A DNA stretch of 64,000 nt. It comes from Gracilaria domingensis (lineage: Eukaryota > Rhodophyta > Florideophyceae > Gracilariales > Gracilariaceae). The notes under the pieces are model-generated. The model had not been told where the DNA came from and ran no database searches. It worked only from the letters and a program-made list of their open reading frames with translations. The position numbers and the translations under genes were made by a program. The stretch covers positions 1-64,000 of the forward strand of contig VCMS01000102.1 in assembly GCA_022539475.1 (NCBI GenBank). The letters are read 5' to 3'. Of the stretch, positions 33,472 through 43,235 are shown piece by piece (positions within the stretch are counted from its first letter, which is position 1; the number at the start of each line of letters is the position of its first letter).

Positions 33472-34974
33472 GGGGGAGTTGGCGGCGGCGGGGCGAGCGA
33501 AGCTACTGAGCAGCCCTCATCTTCTTGTTCTTGTTCTTGGTGCTGTTGCTGCTGCGCGCTCGGAGCTTGAACGGCTTGTTGAGGTCCCACAGCCTGCGCA
33601 GCTTGCTGAGCTCGGGGTGCGACTCGCTGGGCTGGGGCCTGCTCGCCGACCACGGCGGACGGCGCCTGACGGCGGCAGAGGGGCGGCACAACAACGCTCT
33701 CACAGAGGACGGCTCGCGCCTGGCGGCGGCGGAGGGGCCGCGCATAGGCAGTCGTATGTAGAACGGCTCGCGATTGACGCCGGCGGACGCGGACGCGGAG
33801 GTCGGCGATTTCGGCGACGGTGACCCAGTGAGCTCGTGAGCCGCGCCGCGAGCTGCGCGTCGCGTGGCGCGTGAGTTTGCGCATTGCGTCACGGTTCGCC
33901 CGAGGCGTTTTGGCGCCAAATCGACGCCATGAAGTCGTGTCACGCACGACGACTGCGGCTGTACACTGTCAATGGCACAACAGGTCTTGCACAACAATTA
34001 ACAATTAACAAGTTGCCTCCTAAATGCTCCAAGCGTATACAATTTATTGCTTTCCTCTACAAGAAAAGTTGATGTTGCGCCAACAATCCAAGTAACCCAC
34101 GAAGACAGCCATTCTCAGACCTCGCCATCGGCGCGATTCGAGTTTGCATCATTGCTTTTTGGATCACGGACTGCTTTGTATCGCATCCTCATCGGATACC
34201 TTGTATGATTTGAACAACTTCCTTTTGGATACGAAATATGCGTAATAGACGCTGACTGCTGATCGCAACTCGTCGAAACAGAACCAAACCAAGGAATATC
34301 GTCACACTCAGACGACGACGACTGCGTGCTACCCTTCTGGCCCAACACCATCACCGCCTTCAAACTGCTCACTCGCATCTCTCTTTTTAGCACGCCTTCA
34401 GTCGAGCTTCCTCCCGTCTGTCCGATCTTGTTGCAGGTCCGAGTTGGTCAATATTCAGAGAGCTATTACTGCAAACGTTCAACAAATGTTGCTTTTAGAA
34501 CAATGCAATTCAACAATTTTTGGTTGACGCTTATTTGAACTCTCTTATTTCGAGCAGTGCAAATATGCTCTCCTTTTCTCCAAACATTGCGTTCATGCTA
34601 TGAGTACTTTTCTCATTCAAATATATTTTGTCCCATATTTGCGCTTCAGCTGGTTCCTGCTGCTCTCAGTTATATGACTCTGTTTTCCTAAAAGTCTTTT
34701 TAAAAAACCATTATTGATTGGCCAGCAAACTCGAAAGTCTTTAAAAGAAAAAAAAAACAATCTTGAATCAGCCCTTTTTCTTTATGCCACGTGTTCCCGT
34801 ATGACACACACCCATCCCTCTGCCGCACTTTGGCTCAACGCAGAGCTGTTTGCCACAACCAACGTCGAGATGAGGCATTCGTCACCAGCACCCACGGCCG
34901 TTCTACGGTCCAACGTCAAATCGCCCAGCCGTTCTTCCGACGCGCAGCGCACAGCGCCAGATACGCGCGGGCAA
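33472..34974. repeat. 1.5-kb dispersed repeat, copy 2 (repeat C)
   Basis: This is the partner of 21556-23060. The same minus-strand frames are open: 34782-34985, 34115-34378 (87 codons; few substitutions relative to copy 1) and 33503-33997 (basic, KPFKLRARSSNSTKNKNKK). The starts are not ATG for most of them, so they could be exons. The identity of the encoded protein is unknown. Confidence 0.8.
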
Positions 34975-35440
34975 CCACACTCCACGCGCTGCCACCAACA
35001 CTGCCCAAACTCTACGTCTCAGCGGTAAGGGGGAGCTACAGATCGCAGACAGGTAGTGCTTCCACCAAAAGACCGTCTCACAGTGTAGCCGCACACAGCT
35101 TGGAGTCCTGACACGACCACTCCCAATTTACGAAAATACCTTGTATAAGATCTCACCGAGGCAGTAGATTGCAGACAGCACGCATCATCTGACGGCACAC
35201 AGCTGTCCTCAAAAATTATGTTTCCGATCAAGTCCCGCCATTGAACAAGCGTCGAGATACAACGGCAGAAGCTTGCCGAGCACAACCATGTCGGCAGGTC
35301 GTGAGATAAATACCACTCGCTGGAGGAACGCGGCTATAGGAAGCATGTCGAATGACACCGTGTAGTGTTAGCGAGCTGCAGATTGAAGACACTACCAGTA
35401 CTTCAACACCTCGAGCCATGTGCTCTGAGCAAGCACATGA

Positions 35441-35521
35441 GCGGCCATAGCTCAGCTGGTAAGCACCGTGAGTACTTTTCCACGAAGTCCGTGACACAGG
35501 TTCGAGTCCTGGCGCGGCCAC
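35441..35521 (+). ncRNA. tRNA-like sequence with intact pol III boxes (tRNA-derived SINE or tRNA relic)
   Basis: TAGCTCAGCTGG (about 35448-35459) fits the A box and GGTTCGAGTCC (about 35498-35508) fits the B box. The D stem and acceptor stem do not pair properly, so it is unlikely to be a working tRNA. A more decayed relative of the 3' half, including the downstream cccaattt, lies near 35095-35140, as expected for a dispersed tRNA-derived repeat. Confidence 0.5.
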
Positions 35522-35549
35522 TTCCCCCAATTTGCTACACACCGCTACG

Positions 35550-36440
35550 GCAGCAGTGCCTTTGGTACCTTTGAAACAGTGGTATCCGGAGGTGGAAGTG
35601 CACTGGGCAGTACTGCCGTCTCTCGTGGAGACACAGAGCATCGACGACGGACCTCGGCAACGCAGGTGAGAAGAGGTGCACGGAGTAGCATGCATTGCCG
35701 AGAATGGAAAAAAGAATCATCGGCTACCGAATCGGTAGCACCGACACGGTACAGTAGCACCGACTCTCCGTAAGTGTGTCCAAATATACACGTACACGTT
35801 GGACACGCACACGTGTCGGCACATGCAGCGCGTCTCGGCGGCGGAACAAGGTACGTGCTCGCTCGTGACCGTGATCGCGCTGGAGCTTCCTCCGCGCCTT
35901 TGAAACTTGAACCGTGGAAGCTGACACAACCGTATGGCTACAAATCCGCTCCTCCGGCTCACCCCGGGGCACGCCTGAAGCCAGGCAGGAAGTACCACAT
36001 TTATGACGTCGCCCCACCCAAAGCCAGCCACAGCCTCGCCCACAGAAGCCGATGCTCTTCTCCCCCGACCAGGTGCCGCCGCTGCGCCCGGTTCTGAGCG
36101 CCATGGACTTGTGTGGATCGCTTGAGCCGCGCTGTGCTTCTCCTTCATGGCCATTTGCATCCGACACTACAGCCACGCACTTTGGCTTCTCCAAATTGGC
36201 GTCAGTGCTGCTGCGGTCTTTTGCCCACCCGGTGCTTTCAACCATGCTGCTCGTGAGAGCGTAAGTACCAAAGTATTGGTATTCGAAAATGTCAAATGAA
36301 CGAGTGTTTACGACTACTTGGTTTCCTTTATTCCCTTGTTCACGTGTAGAAAAGCCTTAAAATAGTGACGTACTACTTGAGTCAAAAGATTGAAGGGGGT
36401 TAACGTGAAAGTGAGTCAATAGGTATGCATAGGTGAAGGA
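35550..36440. other. No gene supported
   Basis: Long frames on both strands (for example 35774-36097 plus, 35717-36245 minus) overlap and resemble nothing known. A short direct repeat, cggtagcaccgac, occurs at 35732-35765. Confidence 0.35.
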
Positions 36441-36447
36441 GGTCTCC

Positions 36448-37809
36448 CTAAAGGCTGAAAGGGCGACCGCAGAAGAACTTGTCGACCACGAGTTTTGCGT
36501 GACGGCAGCTGTACTCTAAACTCTCCATGGCGTGCGTGTCACCCGTGAGATAAACACCGTTCGTGCCCTGGAACTGGCCCAGCTTGTCATAGTACCCACT
36601 TCTGAACTCTTCTAGCGACACGTGCGGATAATAATTCTCCCAGTACTTTGTCAAATCCACTGCATCGAACTGCTTCACTCCCATCTCCTCGTTCATATAT
36701 CGGGTCAATGTGCTGTCTATTTCCGGTCTCGGATTCTCAGCTGCGTCTCTCGCATAATTGTAGTTGTATCCATAGGTTATAACTTCATTGTTTAGATACC
36801 TCATGCTGAACTGTGCTGGCTCGTAAGATCCTAGCTCTTCGTTCTGGTAGAAACCCTGGGGAAGAGTTTGATCGAGCATATCCATGACACCCACCCAGTA
36901 TGGGTGATACTTGATCTGCTTGAAGAGCGTGTACCACTGCACATCCAATTCCATGATCTCGGCTACAAGGTTCGGAGGGATGGCACATATTACCTTGTCA
37001 AAGGTCATATTGGTCGCACCAACGTGTACTTCGAGCGTGTTGCCTTGAGGCACAACTTTGGTCACATTGCGCCCAATCAGAAAAGCAGGGGAGCCAGGGT
37101 GTACGATTTCTTTCTGAGCACTAATCCGTGCGGCCATATTCTTGAACAACGTCTGTGTCCCATTCACAGGAAAAGCTGCCACGGGTCTTGGAAAGAAAGG
37201 TAGATTCAACTCTAATGCCACAATCCGCACGAGCAAATCATGTGATACGGTGCGGAACATATGAAGCGCAGTGAATTCCTCGAGTGTACCGTACCCAAAC
37301 TGTTCCACCAAGATGATGCCTTGAATGGGTTCTAGACCGAACTGTTTGATCAGCTGGTCACAGCTCAAACTCAAGATTGGATGATTTGACAGATTTTCGT
37401 TAGAGGGATAATCAATTTCATCCTTGCACTGATAAGAAAGGTTGAAATACCTGAGAAGCGCCAAAATGGTTTCCGCGTCGCCGAGGTCAAACGAAAGCTT
37501 AAACTTCCCACCCCCGTCAATGGTCAGGACGGGGCCTGCGTCAAACATCGGCTCGTTCAACTCGTCAATGAAGGTATACACCACGTCGTACGAGAAAGTA
37601 ATGTATTCAGAACCCATCTCATATTTCTTAGTGTCTCCCTTGGAACTAGTGTACTCACGTGTCATACTCTTACCCCCCACTTCTTGTTCCTTCTCCAGAA
37701 CCGTAATGTTCTTGTAGCCATTTTTCACCAGAAACCAAGCAGCTGCGATGCCCGATGGACCGGCGCCGATGATGCCAATCCGCGTGTCTGTGGGCAAAGC
37801 CGAGCTCAT
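36448..37809 (-). CDS. FAD-dependent polyenoic fatty acid isomerase-like enzyme
   Basis: An intronless frame of 453 codons runs from the first ATG (37809). A dinucleotide-binding fold opens the protein (IGIIGAGPSGIAAAW, GxGxxG at 15-20), with the ribose-binding glutamate at about 39 (VLEKEQEVGGKSM). A middle substrate domain follows (LVEQFGYGTLEEFTALHMFR), and the C-terminal FAD motif is near 417-430 (GVYLTGDTHAMESLEYSC). The order and wording fit the flavin amine-oxidase superfamily, and closest the fatty acid double-bond isomerases: Propionibacterium PAI and the red-algal Ptilota PFI that turns polyenoic fatty acids into conjugated trienes. The length is normal for PAI-type enzymes. No signal peptide is obvious in this start; an upstream TTG at 37839 would add 10 residues. 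Substrate is inferred; another flavin oxidase activity is possible. Confidence 0.8.
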   Translation of the reverse strand: MSSALPTDTRIGIIGAGPSGIAAAWFLVKNGYKNITVLEKEQEVGGKSMTREYTSSKGDTKKYEMGSEYITFSYDVVYTFIDELNEPMFDAGPVLTIDGGGKFKLSFDLGDAETILALLRYFNLSYQCKDEIDYPSNENLSNHPILSLSCDQLIKQFGLEPIQGIILVEQFGYGTLEEFTALHMFRTVSHDLLVRIVALELNLPFFPRPVAAFPVNGTQTLFKNMAARISAQKEIVHPGSPAFLIGRNVTKVVPQGNTLEVHVGATNMTFDKVICAIPPNLVAEIMELDVQWYTLFKQIKYHPYWVGVMDMLDQTLPQGFYQNEELGSYEPAQFSMRYLNNEVITYGYNYNYARDAAENPRPEIDSTLTRYMNEEMGVKQFDAVDLTKYWENYYPHVSLEEFRSGYYDKLGQFQGTNGVYLTGDTHAMESLEYSCRHAKLVVDKFFCGRPFSL

Positions 37810-37839
37810 GATTGAATGAAAGGGTTGATTTTGCAACAA

Positions 37840-39635
37840 GGCGAATAGAGTTGGATTCTCTCAAACTGAGAAAGCAGCTGTACGTGAACGCCGGGACGGA
37901 GGTCTTCCCTCCGAGTAAAGGCTTTCAACAACGCTCTTGTAGTGCTCACACAAGCGTATGGAATTGGCTGAGTTGAAAGAACAACTGATCATCTGCTTGA
38001 TTAATGTCATCTGGCTAACGTAATGTAACAGAATGAGGTTGAATAACAATGGCTTGTAGGCTTTCTTCTGTGCTGCACGGAAGACCAAGCCGTTTCGCCG
38101 GCGGCAAGGGAAATCGCAAACTATTATTATCTCACGTGCCCATATAACGCGCATGAGCCCATATGGGCCAAGAGAAAACGTTAATCTGAGAGGAGGCTTA
38201 GGAAAAAGTGGGTTTAGCGGTAAATTCAGCGTTTCAATATAAACTGGATGCAGTTTAGTCGTTGGTGCGTACGCTGGAAGAATATTGTCCTTTCGGATTG
38301 GGTCCCCGTTACGGACTACGAGTTGCACTGACGTCGGTCCCTCGCTTTGGAGATGGTGTTATGGTTCGAACAATATCCATTGACTTGGTGTGCTCATGTT
38401 CTGAGAGAGAATAATGATGTCTGACTGATGAACTGTTGTAGCTTGTGGATGAAAGAACACAAGTCGAACGATAATATCGCATCTTGTGAGCTTCTGTGTC
38501 CTCGAGGATCCACTGCGGGGCATTTACGATCATGTATAAACTGTATATTTTTGGTTGTTCCCGCATTTTGAAAAGCATTTATCCGTCGCTCTGCTTCGGT
38601 CAACGGTATTGCCTGGTTATGAAAGAAAGCGCTCATCGGCTCATCGGCGGGGATAGAATGGCAAGTCCGAGATGACCACATGAATTGAACCGACATCTGA
38701 ACGTCCTCTGTGCTGGCAGTGAGCTGTCCTACAACGCTGTTAGCTCAAATATCTCACCACGGCGCAGATGCTGCGCTGCTTTCCAGCACTCATTGTCTGT
38801 CATACTGACACATCGATTTCCATGCCAGGCCCATAGCCTTCATAGCTGCGTCATCGTACGCACCGCATGATAAAATATCGCATGATAAAATATCTTCTTC
38901 GTTCCTTGAAATGCTATGAAAAAAGGTTGTTGTCTTCAGACTTTCGAAGCTAGCCATCACACAAACATAATGTGAATCTTCATGCTATCTTCGATGAAAT
39001 CCCCTTGATGTTTGATCACTGCGATCAGTTTGTTGCTCGAAGATTTTGGTATGCATCATGTGATCATGTTAATGACATCTGCATTTAGCAAACAGAACAA
39101 AGTGCGTGCTCTTCTGTTTAGGCTGACAGCATTAATCGGTTACCGTCTTCCCGAATGAAGTACGTGCTCCAAACCAGATCTCTTACCCAACCAGTACCCT
39201 AACCGCTTACGTGCTTGCTTCAACGTCGCACTACACATATTCGTAGCAATATATCGATAGGGTTTTTTTTTCGAAGCGTTTTTTGTCCCGACTCCTATCA
39301 TAAGCCTCCGTCCCCGTCCAGAATCGAAGATGGGTGTGAGCATGGGACAATGTATTCATTGCCCAAAGGCCCTTGCCCTATGCACGACTCTGGATCCGGC
39401 CTTGCACTGCCTTGTATCCAGTCCACACAGTTGCTAAAGATGCTTCCCTTCGCTGTTGCGGCGCAATGTAAATACTGAATCGGTCGCAAACTCGTTCGTC
39501 TGTTCACCAATTCACCTTCCTTCCAACTCCTTCTCCTCTCTATCGGTCGTTCGCTGCTTTCAAAACGCTCTCACTACAAGCATGCCTATCAGAGAGAGGA
39601 GCAAGAAATCAGGACAATATCTATGATTGGCTAAT
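37840..39635. other. Intergenic, no gene seen
   Basis: A few 60-155-codon frames exist without family resemblance. The first 100 bp would hold the flavoenzyme promoter, but no clear TATA box is visible. Confidence 0.35.
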
Positions 39636-39639
39636 GCGC

Positions 39640-40084
39640 AGCAAAAGGCTTCACACGTTCGGCAAGCCTTCGTCAGAGTCATCATGGGGCAAGCCCTCTC
39701 GGGCGGCAATCACATGTTTCCCTTCTTGCCTTCAAAAAGCTCCCGCCTCTTCGTCAGGCTTTCATACCTTGCCAGGGAGCTTGACCAACGATGCTTCAAG
39801 CCCCGCCTCTCCCGTTCAGATCCGAACTCACCTTGGTTTGCGGTGAAGCAGGTCATCTCGGCACTCTCATCGCGAGACAGTGGCGAAGACTTTATCCAGC
39901 TGCGGACATCGTCTCTGAAACCAGGACTGACTCTTCTCACTGCGCTATATGCAACATCGGAAAAACTCCCGCACTGACTTACTGCTTCTCCAAGGCGTTT
40001 TCGTCTGTGGTGCTTTGCGTCCCGCCAGGTAGAACTTCAGACCACCACATGCTTTCTAAATTCTGCTCCAAAGCGTTATACTAA
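39640..40084 (+). pseudogene. Fragment of a Rossmann-fold NAD(P)-binding protein
   Basis: The plus frame at about 39820-40060 reads ELTLVCGEAGHLGTLIARQW, then DIVSETRTDSSHCAICNIG and SSVVLCVPPGRTSD. It has a G-x-x-G-x-x-G-like dinucleotide loop, a TRTD...H segment and a V-x-CVPPGR strand, which resemble algal NAD(P)-binding epimerase-like proteins. Upstream coding-like sequence (GKPSSESSWGKP...) is in another frame, and the frame stops at 40084, well short of a full enzyme. This is probably a relic; an intron-containing gene is less likely. Confidence 0.45.
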
Positions 40085-40089
40085 GCTTT

Positions 40090-41400
40090 GTGTTCATCTC
40101 CTCCCGCTTTTTTCATCATAGTGCAAAGACCGCCAGCATGATGCGGCCGGGCTTACGCACGGCTTAGCGAACGAACGCGTTCTTCCCGCTGGTGCTGCGG
40201 CCGGCGGGGGAGCGACGCGCGCTGTATGACGTGCGGCGCGGCGCGGCGCGGAGGATGCCGGCGTCGAGGAGGAGATTGACACGTCGTCTTGACGCGGTCG
40301 GTGATGATCTCTGGAATGGAATTGGAGTTGGGCAGGAGAAAAGTCAATAACTTTAGTAAATTGCAATTACATTAATTGCAATGCACAAAAGTGACGGATC
40401 GCACGAACGTCTCGCAAAACTAAATCAAGTGGCGGCGGCAGCTTTTGAAGTCCATCAGGAGGTTTGCGTGGAGTGCTCCGACGCATTTCCTCAGAAAGAT
40501 GGAAATGAAGGCACTGGGGGGTTCGCAGGATACAGACCGAGATTTCCAAGTTTCGGGACGTTTGTTTCGATGGCCAAAACGAATCGCCATCGCTGTTATT
40601 TGCGGTCATTCTGCGACTTTGGCGGAGAATGAGCTCAAATACGAACAACAGGAGCGGCATTTCGTTTTGCACATTTTCGGTTGATTCATTAGGCTTGTAT
40701 CAACTGCAAATATGAAAAGAACAGCATAATGGGAGCTTGATGAATAGACGGATTAGAAAAAAGAAAGAAGAATGGAGGCGCAAGTGGATTTGCTACTGCT
40801 CAGTAAAAGTGCATTGAGGCAAAGTTAAAAGCACTTGTTACCGTGCAGTGGCCAAGTCCATGGATAGAATGACGAAAAAGACTGAAAGCAGTTTGCGCAA
40901 GATAGTCAAATTTGACGTGGACGGGCACTGACTATGTGTCCCAGCACGCCAGCACCAGGACCGACAGGACAAATTGCCGATGACGAGAAGCGACTGAGCG
41001 TAACTCGACAGTGAGCTCAGTTTTTATACTGGTTGTGCGGTCGCGAAGTAATGACAGGAAATGGGGGTGATTTCTAACTGGGCGCCACTCTACCGCGGCC
41101 TTGGCTACAGAGAGAATGGTGGAACGGCGGTAGTAGAGCAACATACCGCTCAGCGCTGCGGGCGTGCGGTTGCCGGCATGGAGGGTGACGAATGCGCGCA
41201 CTGCTCGCAGCGGACGCGTGCGTTCGCCACGACCGCTCATTGGCTTTGTAGTACAAAGTTTGTACGCGGTAGGTGAACCATACGTGTACCCTTGGACACG
41301 ACACCACCTGTTCGGACGTGTAAGCTTAAAGAGCTTCTTTGACATTCGAATGGCAAACCGCCACGATTGGCTACTGCGCACCATGCAGTCACGTGCCGCC
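40090..41400. other. Intergenic, no gene supported
   Basis: An ATG frame 40381-40632 (83 codons) and the opposite strand are both open. Neither resembles a known protein. A palindrome, attgcaattacattaattgcaat, lies at 40360-40382. Confidence 0.35.
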
Positions 41401-41677
41401 ATGAACGACATTACAATTTGCGACACGTAATTTACTTCTAGTTGAGCCCTGCAAACTATCGACGGACATCAACAACGTCTGTTCCGTGCACAGCACGCAC
41501 CCTGCACAGCCCTCCCACAGCAGCTCCTCCTCCTTCACCACTGCGCCGCCCACCGCCGCTGCCGCACAGGCGCTACGCATCGGCTGCGGCACAGCCCGCT
41601 CCCGCGCATCGTCGCTGTGCACCTCCCGCCCCGCCTCACCAGAGGCCGCCTCCGGCGGCATGAAGCCCTCCCGCCTG

Positions 41678-42553
41678 CTAAAACGCAACGCCCGACGCCG
41701 CCGCCTCTGCAAGGCTGGCGTAGTGTGCCAAGCCCTGACCGCTGTTCCTCTCCATCGCGCGGCGTTGCTCCAAAAAGAGTTTCGTCTTCCATGCGCGGGG
41801 GCGCGATGGCGACAGAGCTCGCGCGACGGTACGATCGCGGACGGCGACGGGCGGACGTCGGCGTTTCGGCGGTGGGCGTGCGATTGCCGACGCGGCCGCT
41901 GCAGCGTCGGGCGAAAAAGCAACAGCACTTCGCAGAGCTTCACTGACGGTTCTGTCATCCGACAGGAAGCTTGCGTCTCTCTCGCGTCCTCGACGCTGCG
42001 ATGACGGTGCGGGCGGCGGTGTGGTCTGCGGGGTCGGGGTGGGCGGTGAGTTCCGGGAGGCGGCGGGCGGGCGACGTCCTTGGCGGCGCGGGTGGAGCGT
42101 CTGGCGACCACGAGGTTTGGCCGCCTTCGCACGGCTTCTGAGGCGCGATGCGATCGGCCCTTCAACTGCGTTGTCTTGTGCAGTGGGCGAGGCGCATGGC
42201 ACCGAGGCGGATGAGCAGGCGTCGAAGGAAAGGAGAGGGGTGATGGGGGCACGTGAAGCACTTTGCAGAGCCTCTTTGTCGCTGCTGTCACTGGACAGCG
42301 TCCTCGGTGGCGCCGGCGTAGACATAGGCTTAGCCTTAGTGATTGCGAGGCGGCGGCTAGAACGGCGGGGTGCAAGCGCGTGGAGCACGCGAGGATTGGC
42401 ACTGTTTCGGCGGGATCGGAGGCGAGAGGCGATCGGTCCTTCCGGTGTGCCAGGTGTCTCGCCAGACAGTGCGATGGGCGTTGCGCTGTTGTCCCATTCG
42501 GAACGGCTAGGGGTGGTGCGATGCGCGGAGCTGTCTTCAGAAGAGCTGGCCAT
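41678..42553 (-). CDS. RLRSR protein, copy A, function unknown
   Basis: A 291-codon frame starts at an ATG (42551-42553), about 130 bp after a TATA box. The protein is very basic and Ser/Pro/Ala-rich. It holds two internal repeats of about 30 residues, EGPIASRLRSR...PR...LxPRRxxRR (near 38-68 and 130-160). A conserved block follows, DASFLSDDRTVSEALRS and KTKLFLEQRRAMERNSGQ, then LAHYASLAEAA. Copy B preserves the same blocks plus a C-terminal stretch with two CxxC-like pairs, so copy A is shorter at its C end. The family is not recognised. The arginine-rich repeats suggest nucleic-acid binding, which is inference. It could be a multicopy host gene or cargo of an unknown mobile element. Confidence 0.5.
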   Translation of the reverse strand: MASSSEDSSAHRTTPSRSEWDNSATPIALSGETPGTPEGPIASRLRSRRNSANPRVLHALAPRRSSRRLAITKAKPMSTPAPPRTLSSDSSDKEALQSASRAPITPLLSFDACSSASVPCASPTAQDNAVEGPIASRLRSRAKAAKPRGRQTLHPRRQGRRPPAASRNSPPTPTPQTTPPPAPSSQRRGRERDASFLSDDRTVSEALRSAVAFSPDAAAAASAIARPPPKRRRPPVAVRDRTVARALSPSRPRAWKTKLFLEQRRAMERNSGQGLAHYASLAEAAASGVAF

Positions 42554-42678
42554 GCTGCCCAGGAGACGTTGATGATGAATGCGAAGAAGATGAAGGTTGA
42601 ACTGTGGTGTGTGGATTTGCAGTGAGGAGAAGTGTAGGTTGAAATCAGCAGGTATGTCAGCAGCAGAAGCGCGCTCAG

Positions 42679-42687
42679 CTTATATAC
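42679..42687 (-). promoter_or_regulatory. TATA box of RLRSR copy A
   Basis: Minus strand gtgtatataagc. It is followed by the motif cttctgctgctgacatacct, which copy B keeps at the same distance from its own TATA (62490-62497). Confidence 0.6.
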
Positions 42688-42969
42688 ACTCGCAGTTGGG
42701 ACCATGACCGACTGGCTGCTCTGGTCACGCCGCGGTGATCAATTCCAAGTGCATCTCCTACATTAATTCCAACTGTTTCCTCCGCCCCAATTTTAAGTGA
42801 CTCTGCCACCGCGTAAGAGGCGGCGGGAGAGGCGAAGCTTGATCGAAGCGGCGATTGCCGAGGCGCTCTTAACCTCGCCGTGGCAATGGTGCACGGCGAG
42901 GTTTTGAATGGATTGGATGAGTGCAACACGTCGCTTCCTTGATATTTGTCTCCAGCTCGGGTGGAGTGG

Positions 42970-43235
42970 TGTTGTAGAAGCATCTAGAAGCTTTTCAGAA
43001 GCAACTGGAAACTACTTCTTTCTAGACAATTCTAGAATGTTCTATAGAAGATATAAGTAGAAACATTTATTGCGTAATGATAGAAACTCTATAGAAGTCT
43101 AGAACACTATAGAACTTTATTGAAACAGTATAAAAGAGTAGAAGAGAACTCCAGTTTGACGGAAGATAGAAGTCAAGCCGAGTGTGAGTGATTTAAACCA
43201 CTTTTTGTTTATCCTAAGCGTTTCTATCTACAACA
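42970..43235 (+). repeat. 5' LTR of copia-2
   Basis: 266 bp, TGTTG...CAACA, with tataaaag at about 43130-43137. Confidence 0.95.

Larger units (their letters stand above)
41410..42969 (-). repeat. RLRSR unit, copy A (main part; rest at 48027-48195)
   Basis: It is homologous to 55325-55994 plus 61991-63220. It carries, on the minus strand, an upstream region, a TATA box, a leader and a long basic reading frame. Copia-2 is inserted in its upstream region at 42969/48027. Similarity between copies begins at acaatttgc (about 41412 and 55327) and ends near 48195 and 63220. Confidence 0.8.

Noticed and set aside
35441-35521. Functional tRNA gene
   Set aside because: The D and acceptor stems do not pair and no anticodon loop of the right size is evident.
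41389-42705. 438-codon minus-strand frame overlapping RLRSR copy A
   Set aside because: Over most of its length it reads in a different frame from the one conserved with copy B; only its C-terminal end shows shared sequence.
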